This document shows positions 47,397 to 58,863 of a stretch of DNA of 64,000 nt, piece by piece (within the stretch, counting starts at the first letter, position 1; the number at the start of each line of letters is the position of its first letter). The stretch comes from Reticulascus tulasneorum. Taxonomy: Eukaryota > Ascomycota > Sordariomycetes > Glomerellales > Reticulascaceae. The position numbers were made by a program, and so were the translations under genes. The stretch is taken from NCBI GenBank assembly GCA_001557505.1, contig LSAX01000008.1:806001-870000 (forward strand), given 5' to 3'. Under the pieces are notes generated by a model. The model was not told the DNA's origin and made no database searches. It worked only from the letters and a program-made list of their open reading frames with translations.

Positions 47397-49822
47397 TTAT
47401 AGAGAGAACGCCGCCACACTCAACGTGGCAAGCAGTAATGCAAGATACAAGCTTCCTGGTGCTACTCCTGCACTCCTTGCCGCACTATCAATCCCACCCG
47501 TAGCATTCCCGGTGAGTCGGAACAGCGGGTCGATTGACGTCAACCGGGTCATATTGACGGGAACCTGACTGTCCGCAACACAGAACGTGTCAGGGTTCGT
47601 CCATGTGGCATCAACAGCTCGCTGCCACACCAACTCCTGATCAGATATCATGTCGGCCGTGTAGAAGAAGCGGCAGTTGGCAGCTTGGTACAGGAACTGC
47701 AGCGGGGTTGTGGCATCGGCTGATGCAAAGGCATTCTTGCCGTTGACGGCACCAGCCTGGGCAGGGTTCTGTGACCGTCGTATGGCGTAACCCTCAGCTA
47801 GTGTGGCAACGTCACCAGATAGCAGGTCCTCCTTTTGTTGCTCTGTGCTGAGGGTCATGACCGCAGAAGCCGCAGCGCTGATGTCGTTGAAGTAGAACAC
47901 CTGGGCGCCTTCTACACCGGCCACGGACTGCATCACTCCTGTTTGTGGTCTGCCGCCTACGGCGGTGGCCTTGATGTTGAGCTGCAGGATCATGAGATAC
48001 GAGAATAACGTGCATGTGGATCCACAGGTGCCATCGGTGAGGAGCACCACATTTTCCGGTAAGAACACGGCGGGCGGGGGGTTGGAACGGGTTCCGGTGC
48101 CAGTAAGATTGAATTCCTCGCTGGTTTGGTTCAGCGGTGTCTGGATGTATGCAGTGAACAAGTCGCCTTTGAGAGAGACAGGGGAGAGGATGTCGTCCAC
48201 TGAGTCAAATTGCTCGCCTTCTGGGCTGAAAACGCCACCAGGAACCAAATTACTGACAATGGAGCTTTGTGAAAGCTCGGCGAGAGCTTCTTGCTGAACA
48301 GGATCTGACTGGTTCAGGCTTGACACGTCAATAGAGTTTGTGACTCTGGCCAAGCCGACAATGCTATCAGAGAGGCGCATGTTGTTTGCCTGGAACTGAT
48401 CCACGTCTGGGAAAAGCTGCACGAAAGAATTAGCATGCCGATAGGCTTGATTTGGCCACATGTAGACCAACCTGGGCAAACAGCTCATATCCCGCGATAA
48501 CGAAGCCACCACCATTAGACGAGAGATCGAGCACAAGTCTTGTCTTCCCTTGTGCCTTGGATTCCGCCAAGAATGACGCCAGTGTGTTTTGGTAGTCAGT
48601 GAGATAAGCAAGGGCGCCTCCGCTTGGAGGAGCGAAGGACGAGACGACGAGTACTGCAACGTCTTCATAGCCTTGCCCACTGAGGAAGTACCCCGAGGTA
48701 GTGTTGAAACCATCGTCGCGGACAACGGGTAGTGGATATCCAGATATCGTGGGGGCAGGTGGCGCCGGCACGGAGCTGGCTGTTGGACTCGGTGTCGGAG
48801 CTGCGGCTCCGGTAGGATCTTGTATCGCGGTATCGGGGTTGCAGAATTTGTTGTAGAAGTCCTCACCGCTGTTGACACCTGTGAAGTCCGTTGCAGGCAA
48901 GACCAAAGCAAATGTGTCTTCTGTTTTCTCCTCGCCATTCTCATAGGTCAGAGTAATGCTTGGTCCCTGGAACACTCGTGAAGCGGCAACGATGAGGAGA
49001 GCACCAGGAAACGCGGCGGTTCGAAATTGCGAGTTCCACTGCGAGTCCGGGTCTTGGTATCCACTGTATTTGAGTGTCTTCTCCGTTATCAGTGTGGCTG
49101 CGTCCTGGCCGTTAATCTTGGTAATAGCCGAGGCCGTCCCGTTGCCCTGGAGGCCGGCTGCATTTATTAGCTTCGCATTTTAACAACTGAAGAAGGAACT
49201 TCGCTCACCTAAGTGATATAGTTTCGGAACCTCTAAGCCATCCCTGGAAACAGAGACAATGTCCATAGCTAGAGAGTTTCTGAAGCTGAACGACTTGAGC
49301 GCGTCCCCTCGAAATGCGAAATGACCATCGTGCGCAGTTGCAAACAGCTCAACGATTGCGACTTGGAAGTCGTATTCACTTGCATAGCCTCCAGTAGCAG
49401 CTGTAGCTGCAATCCTGTCAAATCCAGCTTGAATATCCGTCGGTGGTAGCATGTATGAGGCTGGCGGGTCTTTCAACCATGCCAGGGAGCTCTGCCATTG
49501 GGCATACGCCTTCAAGCTCTTGATGAGCTTTGCCGCCGGCTCTGGCTTGTTCGGGACCGATCGGAGACATTCAATCGCTATTGTCGCTGGGACAGTTGGC
49601 GTAGCTATCGCACACGGGTTAGACGGCTGTCCCAAAGAGAAGCTCAGCTGCCGACGTTCGTCCTCTTCGCTCACCTGAAGGGTTTTGTGCTATGAATGCA
49701 GCGGTTGCAGGGGATATCTGAGCACATGCACTTGGATTGACAGCTGCTGGTGGATTTTGTGGCGCTGGCGCAGCGGATACAGTGAGGGCGGCGAGAGCCA
49801 CAAGAAACCAAGTCATTCCCAT
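47397..49822 (-). CDS. Secreted, probably GPI-anchored S41-type protease homologue
   Basis: Related to C-terminal-processing (tail-specific) peptidases of family S41. The model is complement of 47397-48416, 48472-49157, 49209-49604 and 49675-49822 (749 aa), with introns of 55, 51 and 70 bases. The first acceptor was placed at 49605 because only that choice gives the family-like join NPSATPTVPATIA. Seen: signal peptide MGMTWFLVALAALTVSAAP; DPPASY and FATAHDGHFAF of the N-terminal domain; a Pro/Ser/Ala linker (about 290-320); core strand TRLVLDLSSNGGGFVIAG; the nucleophile region LLTDGTCGSTCTLFS (Ser near 543); and a hydrophobic C-terminal tail after a small-residue site, the pattern of a GPI signal. 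No PDZ domain was recognised. The substrate is unknown. Confidence 0.92.
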
Positions 49823-50519
49823 TGCCGTTTGTTGATAGCCCAGCTATCGCGAACCCGTCCCAAAAGCTGCACTTAGAAATCACGATCCGTCAAGATCCGC
49901 TACTCGCCGTACACCATTCCAAAGAGGGAAACATCATCGTTTTAAAGCATCTGGCACGAGGCCGAGGGGCTGGATGCGACCTTGGCGGCCCCAACTTCCC
50001 CCAAGAATAGGAAACCCAACGTGAAACACGACGAACATCAAACTCGCCCAAAGTCCCGATGGGCTTGGGCAATTGGGATCGACCACCAAATAATTGGATG
50101 TTTGCATATCTACCCGCTCCAAACCTGGGAGCCTCCCAAATCATTGCACTGACTGGGCCGCCGGATCTGAGGAGTTCCTGTCAATTGACAGGAGATCGAT
50201 TGGATTGGAATCATGGCCTTGCGAAATCCTGTTGATGCCATCCAGCTTTTAGGCCCCCTTTTCTCGCCAATGCTTGGTGTTACATGCCGCAGATCCCCGG
50301 AGCGCGACCCATCCGCACGGTTCCAAACCCCTGGCCACCACACGAGCGCCTAATTGAGCTTAGGATTTTATGCCATACTTCGTTTTAATGCGGAGGATTC
50401 TGTCATAGTGCATAGGTAACCGATAAGCTTTGCGGCTGGAGACTATTTCTATTGTTGAGATATCCTTGCTGTAAACATTAGACCAAACAGCTAGAAACAC
50501 ACACAAGCCCACGTCTAAA
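49823..50519. other. Intergenic region, about 700 bases
   Basis: Promoter of the S41-type gene on the left and 3' region of the short-chain dehydrogenase on the right. No gene is supported. Confidence 0.5.
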
Positions 50520-51545
50520 TCAAATCACAATAGCCCCGCCGTTCGCGCTAACTGTACTACCAGTAACCCACCGACTACCTTCGCTAGCTAGGAATGCTAC
50601 AACTTGCGCAATATCATCGGGTGTTCCAGATCGTGGTGCAGCTGCGACTTTTCTGGCATTCTCAGCTCGGATAATTGTCTTCTGGTCCTCCGGCAAGGGC
50701 GCAAAAAGGTCTGTTTCAACTAGGCCAGGAGAGACAGCTGTCGTTGGTTAGCAACGCTGTGTCATGCAGAAAGGACAAGTTCGGCAGGCATACCATTGAC
50801 CGTGATGCCGCGTGAGTGGCCGAACTGTGACGAAGAACTCAATGTTAGCTGCCTCAGTATCCGATTTTGGGACGAAGGTAGAATGCAACGTGCCTCTGAA
50901 GCCCAGCCACGAGTGAGTCCTTCGATGGCTATCTTGCTTGTGATGTAAAGTGCCATGTCTGGAATCCCTGGTCCGATGTTCATTTGCCTCGTGGCGAAGC
51001 TTGTCAAGTTTATGATGCGTCCACCACGTGGAATGTACGGAAGCGCGGCCTGGACTAGGAAGAGTGGCGCTCGTACATTGATATTCATGACGGCATCATA
51101 GCGCTCAACCGTGACATCTGGCGTTGAGGTCCAATCGCCCATCGCAGCATTATTAACTTATCACGGCGTTGATCAGTATGGTTCAGGGCAAGGATTCGTG
51201 CCGACTACCGCGGGAACAAAGAGATTAAACTGGAATCATACCTATGATGTCGATTGTTTCAACTCTCAGCCTCTCAAGTGTATCTTTGACAATAATCGCT
51301 GGACTAGCGACGTCACTAAGATCCGCCTGGATAGCTACCGCTCGAACACCGAGGGACTCAAGTTCAACGGCAAACTTGTTTGCCGCATCCAATGTTGAAG
51401 GGTTATTATAGACCATAGCGACGTTGGCGCCGCAGCTGGCGAGCAGTCGAGAGATGCCGGCGCCAATACCTCGGGTTCCGCCGGTAACAATGGCGGTCTT
51501 CCCGGTGAGGCGAATGCCTGATGCTGAACTTCCTTCATTGGCCAT
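50520..51545 (-). CDS. Short-chain dehydrogenase/reductase
   Basis: Classical SDR of 271 aa. The model is complement of 50520-50737, 50794-50824, 50894-51156 and 51242-51545. Seen: Rossmann loop TGGTRGIGAGI; NNAAMGDW; Ser in INLTSFATRQ; catalytic Tyr-Lys as YITSK; ITVNAVSPGLVETD; and C-terminal WVTGSTVSANGGAIVI. Introns 1 and 3 are GT-AG (85 and 56 bases). Intron 2 (50825-50893, 69 bases) begins GCACGT, ends CACAG and has a CTAAC branch site, so it would be a GC-AG intron. It is also a multiple of three with no stop, so retention would insert 23 residues. NAD(P) is the expected cofactor. The substrate is unknown and no partner gene is adjacent. Confidence 0.9.
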
Positions 51546-52166
51546 TGCAGTTGTTCGAACAATCTTGATGTTCGTAGATATTGTAGTGAAATGGAGTCGT
51601 ATATATGGATTCAATTTTGAATAGCAGAATGGGTTTTATACTCAAAGCTGATACGCCTGCAGACGCAGCGTCGCTCGAGCTCATCGTCATCTTCATACGA
51701 GCAGTTTGGAATCATGGCGTGCTTTTCGGGCCAGAGACGATGACCTCTATTGCAGCATTTTGTGGTTTTTGCTATTTGATGACATCTATTGCGGGAAGTG
51801 TCATCAATTAGCTTTCAGGCGTGACACGCTTCTCCGCCAGATGTATTCCCGGAGCGTATAAACGAAGTTGCGAGGACAATGATTCCTCAACGCGCATTGA
51901 AGCCACATATCTGGGGTTACCGACCAATCCCGGTCTCTCCGTAGCGGATAGTAGATTGGATGCTGACTGACCACACGAATGGCAAACGCTAAATGCTGAC
52001 GTGCCAAGTGTTTGAGTGTCATACCCCAAACCCCATGGGCGGCGCATGAATGCCAGATTTTGCCAGCTCCCACCCATTCATACAGTTCTGCATTGTCATC
52101 TTGTCATCTTGTCATCTTTTAGACTTTCTTTCTACCGAAGGAAACATTAGTTTTCTGGTAGTAGGG
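51546..52166. other. Divergent intergenic region, SDR and bZIP
   Basis: 621 bases between divergent starts. An 8-base unit GTCATCTT is repeated three times near 52095-52118, just upstream of the bZIP gene. Nothing else was seen. Confidence 0.5.
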
Positions 52167-53233
52167 ATGAGCGATGCGAAACCAACCTGGTCGCGGTTTA
52201 TTCGTTCTCCGAGCGACAACTGGGTTGGCGTTACAGACGAGAAGGAGCGAAGACGGCTGCAAAATAGACTAGCACAAAGGGCGAGTCGTGAGTTGCAGTA
52301 CAATAATCAGTTAGTATAGAGCACTGGGGTATTGATCCAGGAACAGGAGCGAGAAAGGCCCAGAAAACAACAGGCAAACATGGCGAGCCTTCCGCTCATG
52401 CTCTTACCGGCGGGAGTCAGGACAAGGTAGGAGAGCAGATAATGTAACAATCGATCCAAGAGTGTTGGAACTAACGACTAGCTTGTAGCACACCGTGGAA
52501 CCAAGTCAGAGAGCCCTGGAAAGCACGACAAAGGTCAGTCAATCAACCTTCGGTTCTGCGAACACAACGATCGAGACATCCGAGGAGGTGGATTGGTCTC
52601 TGCTTGACTTGAGCTTTATTGCACAAGAATACCAGGCGGTTCCATCTCAGGTGTAAGAGCTGTGTTTCCTCCATAATTTAAATTAGAAACTCGGCTCACC
52701 ACAGAAACGGTTCAAGAACCACTCGCCTTTGCCCAGCAGCATCTTTCGGCTCTGACGAAACGCCACTAGACCCTTCTGGGCAGACCCTACATTTCAAATG
52801 CATCAACCCCATCGCCGCTTTATGGCGAAACGGGTTTCTCCTCCAACTTGAGTGTGCAAGCATCGTGATCCCGACTTCTCGGTCACTGCCGCCCTCACTG
52901 GAGTTCACCGCACTCCAGGCCACCGTACCACATCTGCCGTTAATTGCCTGCTTGCCATTTCCCGCCATGAGGGACCGCATACTGAACGCCCAGTCCCTGA
53001 TTAATATAGATGACTTGCGTGATGATTTGTTGTCTATGGGCGCCACGTGCTGGGGTCGACGGCCGTGGGACGGCAGAGCTTGGGAGCTGTCGAAGGAATT
53101 TGCGGAGAAGTGGTGGTGGTTGTTAGATCAAGATATTATCAACATGACGAACTTTTGGAGGCAGGAGAGAGATGATGAGCCGCTTACGTGGATCGGAGGG
53201 GAGTCCAGCTCAAGAGTCACGGAGGTATCTTGA
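52167..53233 (+). CDS. bZIP/DUF3425 transcription factor
   Basis: The model is 52167-52287, 52341-52426, 52489-52652 and 52705-53233 (299 aa), with introns of 53, 62 and 52 bases. The first intron splits the basic region. Seen: a fungal-type entry DNWVGVTDEKERRRLQNRLA and then QRASR across the splice, giving the YAP-like NxxAQRxxR DNA-contact pattern. No heptad leucines follow, which is usual in this family. The C-terminal half fits DUF3425 (LPFPAMRDRILNAQSL, WGRRPWDGRAWELS, WWWLLDQDIINMTNFWRQER). It would act in the nucleus. Members often sit near metabolic gene sets, and its SDR neighbour is divergent from it. A regulatory link is possible but unproven. Confidence 0.86.
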
Positions 53234-53734
53234 TTGGTGAACATCGCGGGTTGGCTAGGTGCAGCCACATCGCTTCAGCGTCGTCAATGCCGTCCCAAAC
53301 ACTGCCAGTTGAGTGGGTTTTACTTACAGCACCAATGAAAGCTCGTTCACTCTTGGGGCTATCACATTCTGAGGTGCATGGTGGAGGGTCCTAGTCGGGT
53401 ATGGCTGTACTTTGTAGATTTCTACGAAATTTACTCAGGCCTCCTCTTCAACAGGACTTTTTGTTTCTTTGGCCACCCTATCAGAAGTCGGAAAAATAGC
53501 ACTGCGTCCTTCTCCGTAACTACATAATTATCTAAGAAGCAAACAGATGATTCGCTTGGTATCCAGCAGCTGGACTTTTGTGCGTCATATTGATCTGCCC
53601 TGGGTTCTCCTTCCTACCACCGCAGTATGACGAAGTGATTCCGGAGATCGGCAAGACAAATATCTATGTCAATCATCCCGGGACCCCATCCAAGCATATG
53701 TGGCTACGGATTCGAGTAACAGCACCGGAACGAA
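53234..53734. other. Convergent intergenic region
   Basis: 501 bases between two facing stop codons. No feature was recognised. Confidence 0.5.
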
Positions 53735-54112
53735 CTATTTCCAGGACAGCGATTCCCTAGGGCATATTTTGTTAGGCCTCCACACCTGCAATGGCACAAC
53801 AAGATTGGATTGGAGAATCTCACTGGGACCCAAATTATTCTTCGGACACCTCGATGTCCAGACACAGTTGGTGAAGAAGCCATCGCAATGACTGATCTCG
53901 CAACCTAAGACGTTGTTTGGGTCGTGCGGGCATGGCCAGTTGCCGGGTTTCCCTCGTATGACGGTGCCTCCCCATTTATCAGTACACACTTTTTTGTCAA
54001 GACATATGCAACCACCCCATTCCTGGTTGAATGGTTGCTCGCAGGGACCGCCGATGTATGCCACTGCAAACGACGCCATGGAGAGGAACGATGACAGGGA
54101 AACAACCTTCAT
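53735..54112 (-). CDS. Second small secreted cysteine-rich protein
   Basis: 125 aa, read as one exon. Seen: signal peptide MKVVSLSSFLSMASFAVA and nine cysteines in the first 90 residues (GPCEQPF, GGCICLDKKVC, WPCPHD, LGCEISHC, TNCVW, SRCP), with a tenth near the C-terminus. The last 30 residues (after SRCPKNN) look unlike a secreted cysteine-rich domain. The true C-terminus may differ, because a 38-base GT-AG pair at 53786-53823 would shorten it but is below normal intron size. No family was recognised. It could be an effector-like or antimicrobial-type protein, but nothing in the sequence decides this. Confidence 0.68.
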   Translation of the reverse strand: MKVVSLSSFLSMASFAVAYIGGPCEQPFNQEWGGCICLDKKVCTDKWGGTVIRGKPGNWPCPHDPNNVLGCEISHCDGFFTNCVWTSRCPKNNLGPSEILQSNLVVPLQVWRPNKICPRESLSWK

Positions 54113-56102
54113 TTTTAGACTGGGGGGTTTTGTTTCGAATTCGATGCGAAGCTGAAATGCTGCTGCTTCATCTCGGCCACGGGGATCGCACTGATATAAA
54201 GCGGCCCGGCACTAGCAAGGCTTGAGGTGTCAATACTTATGGGTGATAATATGATATCATAGCGATCGATGACAATCGTCGGTCATTGGACATCGCCCAT
54301 GAGTTAGCCCGTGTACAGCCCCAAGAGCCCCATGCAGGTTCAGAACCTGGAAAACTGCCTTTGTCTCTCATTTCCTAATTTAGACTGCGGCTAATTCCCT
54401 GTCGAATGAGAGAAGACGCCTCCAAGTTTGTTCCTGGGCAAAAGGAGATGCCCCGCGATTCAAATGTTGCATAAAGCTGCATGCTATAAATATCCTGGGC
54501 GTCAAGCCTGTGCTGGATTGATCGGAACGATGAGTATCTCCTAGAACTGAACCATTATTCATAGCACTATCTTCTTCAGATCGGGATGACACCAGCTTTA
54601 GCTTCCATCTTCCCATATACAGACCCAGAGGAATCGTTGGTGCTGGCGTGATGTGCTTGAGTGGTTGGTAAGTGGCTGCATGTATTGGAATCAGTTGGAC
54701 GAGAAGATGGGTGCTAAAGACGTCTTGAGACCACGATATCCCCTACGTTGTGTGAGATCCATACTGACATGAAACCTCTGACCTCAGAGGTTTCCCGGCC
54801 ATTATACCCCATTTCTTCGACGCCTCTCCTAGATTGCACGAAAGCAAAGAGTATGGGGATTTGTGATCTGAATCTGAAGCCAATAGAAAGGTGCGGTGGA
54901 GGACTGGGTACCGTATCCTCCCGCCAACCACCATTCTATGCACGTGTGCACCAAATAACCAGAACATATTGAGGTTAGTGTAGCACACAAGCGGTGTTGA
55001 TCAAGCGCTTGATGTTTCTCTTATTCGGACGCTTCTGAAATGCTGCAGCCAGGCTAGTATAAAAAGACTCATGGCTAAGGATATTCTCAACATTACCTGA
55101 CTTAACCAGAATGACGGGCTCAGCGTTCCTATCCCGATATAAACTTCGGTAGCCATATTAGGAGATATTGGTACTGAAAATCAGTAAGGTATGGCGAGTT
55201 GTGTCCAAAACGGAAGTGCACAGGGCATCTGGAGCACTCCGCTCTACAAGCTGATGGTGTAACAGCCTGAACTGGAACATGGAACTTAGCAACGAGCGAC
55301 AGTGGGGCCGCATAAATATAGGGCATCTAGTGCTGTGTGCACTAAAAAGTTGTTTGAGTTAGTGGACAGTGCCCTGTAATTAGGGAGAGACCAAATGAGA
55401 ATTGAATGCATGGCAGCCCGCCGTGGAATTCGACCAGCATAAGTTTCTAGAAGGGAACACCGTTCACATGAGACCTGGGATAAGAGTTCTGGAGAGCAAA
55501 GAAGCAGGCCGGAAGATGTCTACGCGCGATCAGCCTGGACATCATCCGGGATGTGCCCGCAGTTCCTCCGCCTGGATGCTTCCTGGTCGTGGACTGATCC
55601 ACGGGCTGCCTTTCTGCGGACCATATCTACACATACCGGAGCATGGACAACGAGAGTCCGCCGCCTACCCCACCTGTCTTTAAATTCCATTTTTAGGGCA
55701 TGACAGCTAGCCCGTCAAACTCCGCATCGCCGTGCTGCTGCGGCAAGTTTGCGGTGCAGAAATGGCCCCGCCCCTCCAGCACTTTGTCACCGAAGCAGAG
55801 GCGGATGAACTGCGGCGACTTTCCAAACCGCGCGCCTGCCGCGGCCGCCGGTCGATCAGAGTCGGCCAAATCAGACATGTCGAACGAGAATGTCTCCGAC
55901 ACAGGTAATCCCAGATGCATTCGCCATACAATAAAATAGGCATGCATCCATCATTTTGTCTCGACTACTCTGAGGAAATAATTCAAATCACAAGCAGAAT
56001 CACACTTTTACTAGCAGCTCATAACGTTCAACACAATAAAACCGCCCATCATTACACTCAGCAATCCACGATCGTCCCGCAAACACGGAAACGCAAAGGA
56101 AA
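54113..56102. other. Intergenic region, 2 kb
   Basis: Mostly featureless. A GC-rich patch at 55693-55947 is open in three frames and is listed separately as a weak candidate. Confidence 0.45.
55693..55947 (-). pseudogene. Possible partial gene, unknown
   Basis: 84-codon frame with GC-rich third positions, unlike its AT-rich surroundings. It contains FSFDMSDLADSDRPAAAAG and RLCFGDKVLEGRGHFC and could be the last exon of a lost gene. Two other frames are open over the same stretch, so GC bias alone could explain it. No family was recognised. Confidence 0.22.
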
Positions 56103-57332
56103 ATGGCAGCACCCAGAGGCACCATTCTCATTACAGGCGCAAATGGTGGTCTTGGAACCGCCGTCGTCTCCCGCATCCTCCGACTACCAGCTCTTGCGAA
56201 TAACTACTTCGGATTATACACCGTACGAAGCAGTGCGTCCGCAACAGTACTCAAAGCTGCGCTCAATAACGGGCCGGCAACACACAAACGCGATATCATT
56301 GAGCTTGATCTCGGACGGCTATCCAGCGTGCGGAAGACTGCGGCGGACATCAACAAACGGGTTGCAGAGGGATCATTGCCCCCGATCCGGGCGCTGATCC
56401 TGAATGCTGCGTACCAAGAACACAATTCCCAGGTTCGTCTTGCCTTCTCCTCCTGCTCCAGCATGCCCTTCTCCTCCAGACGCTAATGTACACAACTGCA
56501 GACTATCGGCCCGGATGGCTTTGATTTGGGCTGGCAGGTCAACTACCTTTCCAACTACCTCTTCACGCTCCTCCTTCTTCAGAGTATGGACAAAGAGCAT
56601 GGACGTATCCTCATCCCGGGAAGTTGGTTCCATAAGTAAGCAGTCAATTCCCTTCAGCTGTATGTCGTTGGCTAACGGAAGCTCTTAGTCCGTATGACAC
56701 GCGCAATGATCTAGGAGGGTCTAGTGTCTGGACAGACAGCAAATGGAACACGATTTTCACGGAAACGGACGCTCTGGCATACGGAAAATGGAGCACACAA
56801 GAGGAGGACCCAGGCTCGAATAGTGGTATGCGGCGGTATGGCGCGAGCAAACTCTCCGTCATCATGTTCATGTAAGGCCTTACTGATGCCTCCCTGGGTT
56901 TAGAGTTGTGCTGACATTGATACTTCTATTAGGCACGAGCTACAAGCTCGTTTAGCTGCCGATCCAAACCTTTCCAAGATTGCGGTAATAGGTCTCGATC
57001 CCGGGTTCATGAGTACCGAGCTTGGCCGACGATCTGGTTTGGGCATGAAAGTCATGCAAAAGACCATAATGCCAGTCATCGCACGAGCTATGTCGATTAT
57101 GCAACCCAACGGCATCATGAGGACTCCGAACAAATCGGCTGGAGACGTGGTACGGGCCTGTTTTGAGATTCAAATTCAGCCGAGCGCAAAGATTGTGTAC
57201 CTGAATGGCTCAGACGACCATGACACCTCCGAAGAATCAAAGGATGAGGCAAAGAGGAAAATGCTATGGACGGACAGCATTCGGTATACCAATCTCCGGA
57301 AAGAAGATACGGTGCTGGCGAAATGGGCCTAA
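56103..57332 (+). CDS. Short-chain dehydrogenase/reductase (retinol-dehydrogenase-like)
   Basis: The model is 56103-56432, 56502-56635, 56689-56871 and 56933-57332 (348 aa), with introns of 69, 53 and 61 bases, all in phase. Seen: cofactor loop LITGANGGLGTAVV near residue 9; LDLGRLSSVRKTA; NAAYQ; QVNYLSNYLFTLLLLQ; a serine region in RILIPGSWFHNPYDTRND; the catalytic RRYGASKLSVIM (Tyr-x3-Lys); and GLDPGFMSTELGRR. The C-terminal extension (about 290-348) ends LAKWA and is usual for fungal members. There is no signal peptide. It converges with the polytopic membrane protein 304 bases downstream. The substrate is not predictable. Confidence 0.92.
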
Positions 57333-57636
57333 GAGCTACTCTGTGGTCGATACTCTGTTTTGTCACGAAGAATTCTTATACCACCTAAACCTAATAGCGG
57401 CAGTAGTTTATTCATTGTGTTAATCAAGCTGTAATTTACTAAGAATACATATTAGCCTGTCATGGCCGTGCTCGTATAACTAACGTTCGGCGTATCATCT
57501 AGAATCCATCTTGACTGAGAAAAAGCAACTTGAAAATTCCGGGCCATCGCACTTTCTTGCGGTGCAGAACCAACTTTTGCCGACAGGGAGTCAGGTCATG
57601 AATGTCCTCCACGTCTCAAATCCAAACATTCCTCCA
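57333..57636. other. Convergent intergenic region
   Basis: 304 bases between facing stop codons; only 3' UTR sequence is expected. Confidence 0.5.
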
Positions 57637-58863
57637 TTAGCGCCTCTTGGTCTCGCTGCGGAGCGCCTCCGACAGGACCTCCTCATCACGAGCCTGCAAC
57701 AAAGATATGAAGACACCACCAGGCCCAGCCACCAGAAAATCCCACACGGCACCTTTCAACGTTGATACCCACGCCTGTCCGCCCACTGACGAAGATCTCG
57801 TCATACTGAGGAGCGTAGCAGCCCAGGTGATGGTCGCAGCAGAGCCAACATAGTAGTCGTACCCAAAGAACTCGTGCATAATTGTTGCTGGCGAAGCTGT
57901 CTCCTCAGAGTACAGTGGACCAAACAAGAAGACGTTGGACAAAGTGAAATGCTTTTGAAGGAATTCGGGCAAGAGATGCGGATAAAACTGAGCAGCCCCA
58001 ATGATGGCAAAAGTGCTAAGATGCGTGAGAGCCGAGACTTTGTAGGCAAAGCTGTACGCCCCACGCAATGCCTTGCGGTCCTGCTGCACTCGGTCTGATT
58101 CTGTTGCTGGCCCTTGGCCTGGCTGTATCCTTTTGTAGATTTCGGCGAAAAGATACTGCCATATGGCCACGTGGAGTGGAAAGCCTTGCCAGACTGCGTT
58201 CCACCATTGATGAGTGCTGGAGTCTTCGAATGGATAGGCCAGAAGTACTGAGAGCGGGAGATATCCAAGCAAAAACCCAGCACTTAAGGTGTCTAGCTTG
58301 ACTGAATCTTGCACTCGAACGGTGTCGCTTTGGTTCGGAGCGTACACGGTGAGAAGGATGTGGGCGATTGCGTAGATTGGCATGACAAAGCCGTATCCCA
58401 TGATTTGCATCAAAAGTGCCCAGCCACTCGAGCTTCGTCCGAATTAGTCACGCTTCCGCTCTGTAACAAGAGTGACTCACAGTAGTATGACGTTGCGTTT
58501 GTTTCCCAGCCTCAAGCCCTCGATAGCCAAGACAGTGATAATGGGAACCAGCTGCCCTCCGAAGTGGAAAGCGAATAGAGACAGCGGTGGGGAAGACCCA
58601 TCAGCAACGTTGGACCACACTATGTTTCCCATAGCGACAAGCCTGTCCATCGCCGGCCACCCGGTGTAGTGTTTGCGGATGAGGTTCTTCGAACCAGGCA
58701 GGTAGTGTGCGCCATCCTCCAGGAGGGCTTGAATGGCGTCGGCATGCCCTCTGCGGTACAACTGGCCATACATAGCATTGACCCCGAAGATTTGAATCGC
58801 ATAAAGCACAATGAGACCGACCCAGGGGATCCTCGCGCTTTGTTTGGGGGTGTTTGGAGGCAT
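57637..58863 (-). CDS. Fungal polytopic membrane protein, unknown function
   Basis: The model is complement of 57637-58432 and 58481-58863 (392 aa) with one 48-base intron. Its join gives SSGWALLMQIMGYGFVMPIY, a typical continuous membrane segment. About eight hydrophobic segments are visible, beginning WVGLIVLYAIQIFGVNAMYG. Other marks are HYLPGS, GWPAMDRLV, SLFAFHFGGQLVPI, YDYYVGSAATITWA, and a final WDFLVAGPGGVFISLL before a basic tail. I recall similar unnamed proteins of this layout in filamentous fungi, sometimes near secondary-metabolite genes, but cannot assign an activity. There is no signal peptide, and an ER or other endomembrane location is likely. The SDR on the left converges with it. 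Confidence 0.85.
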
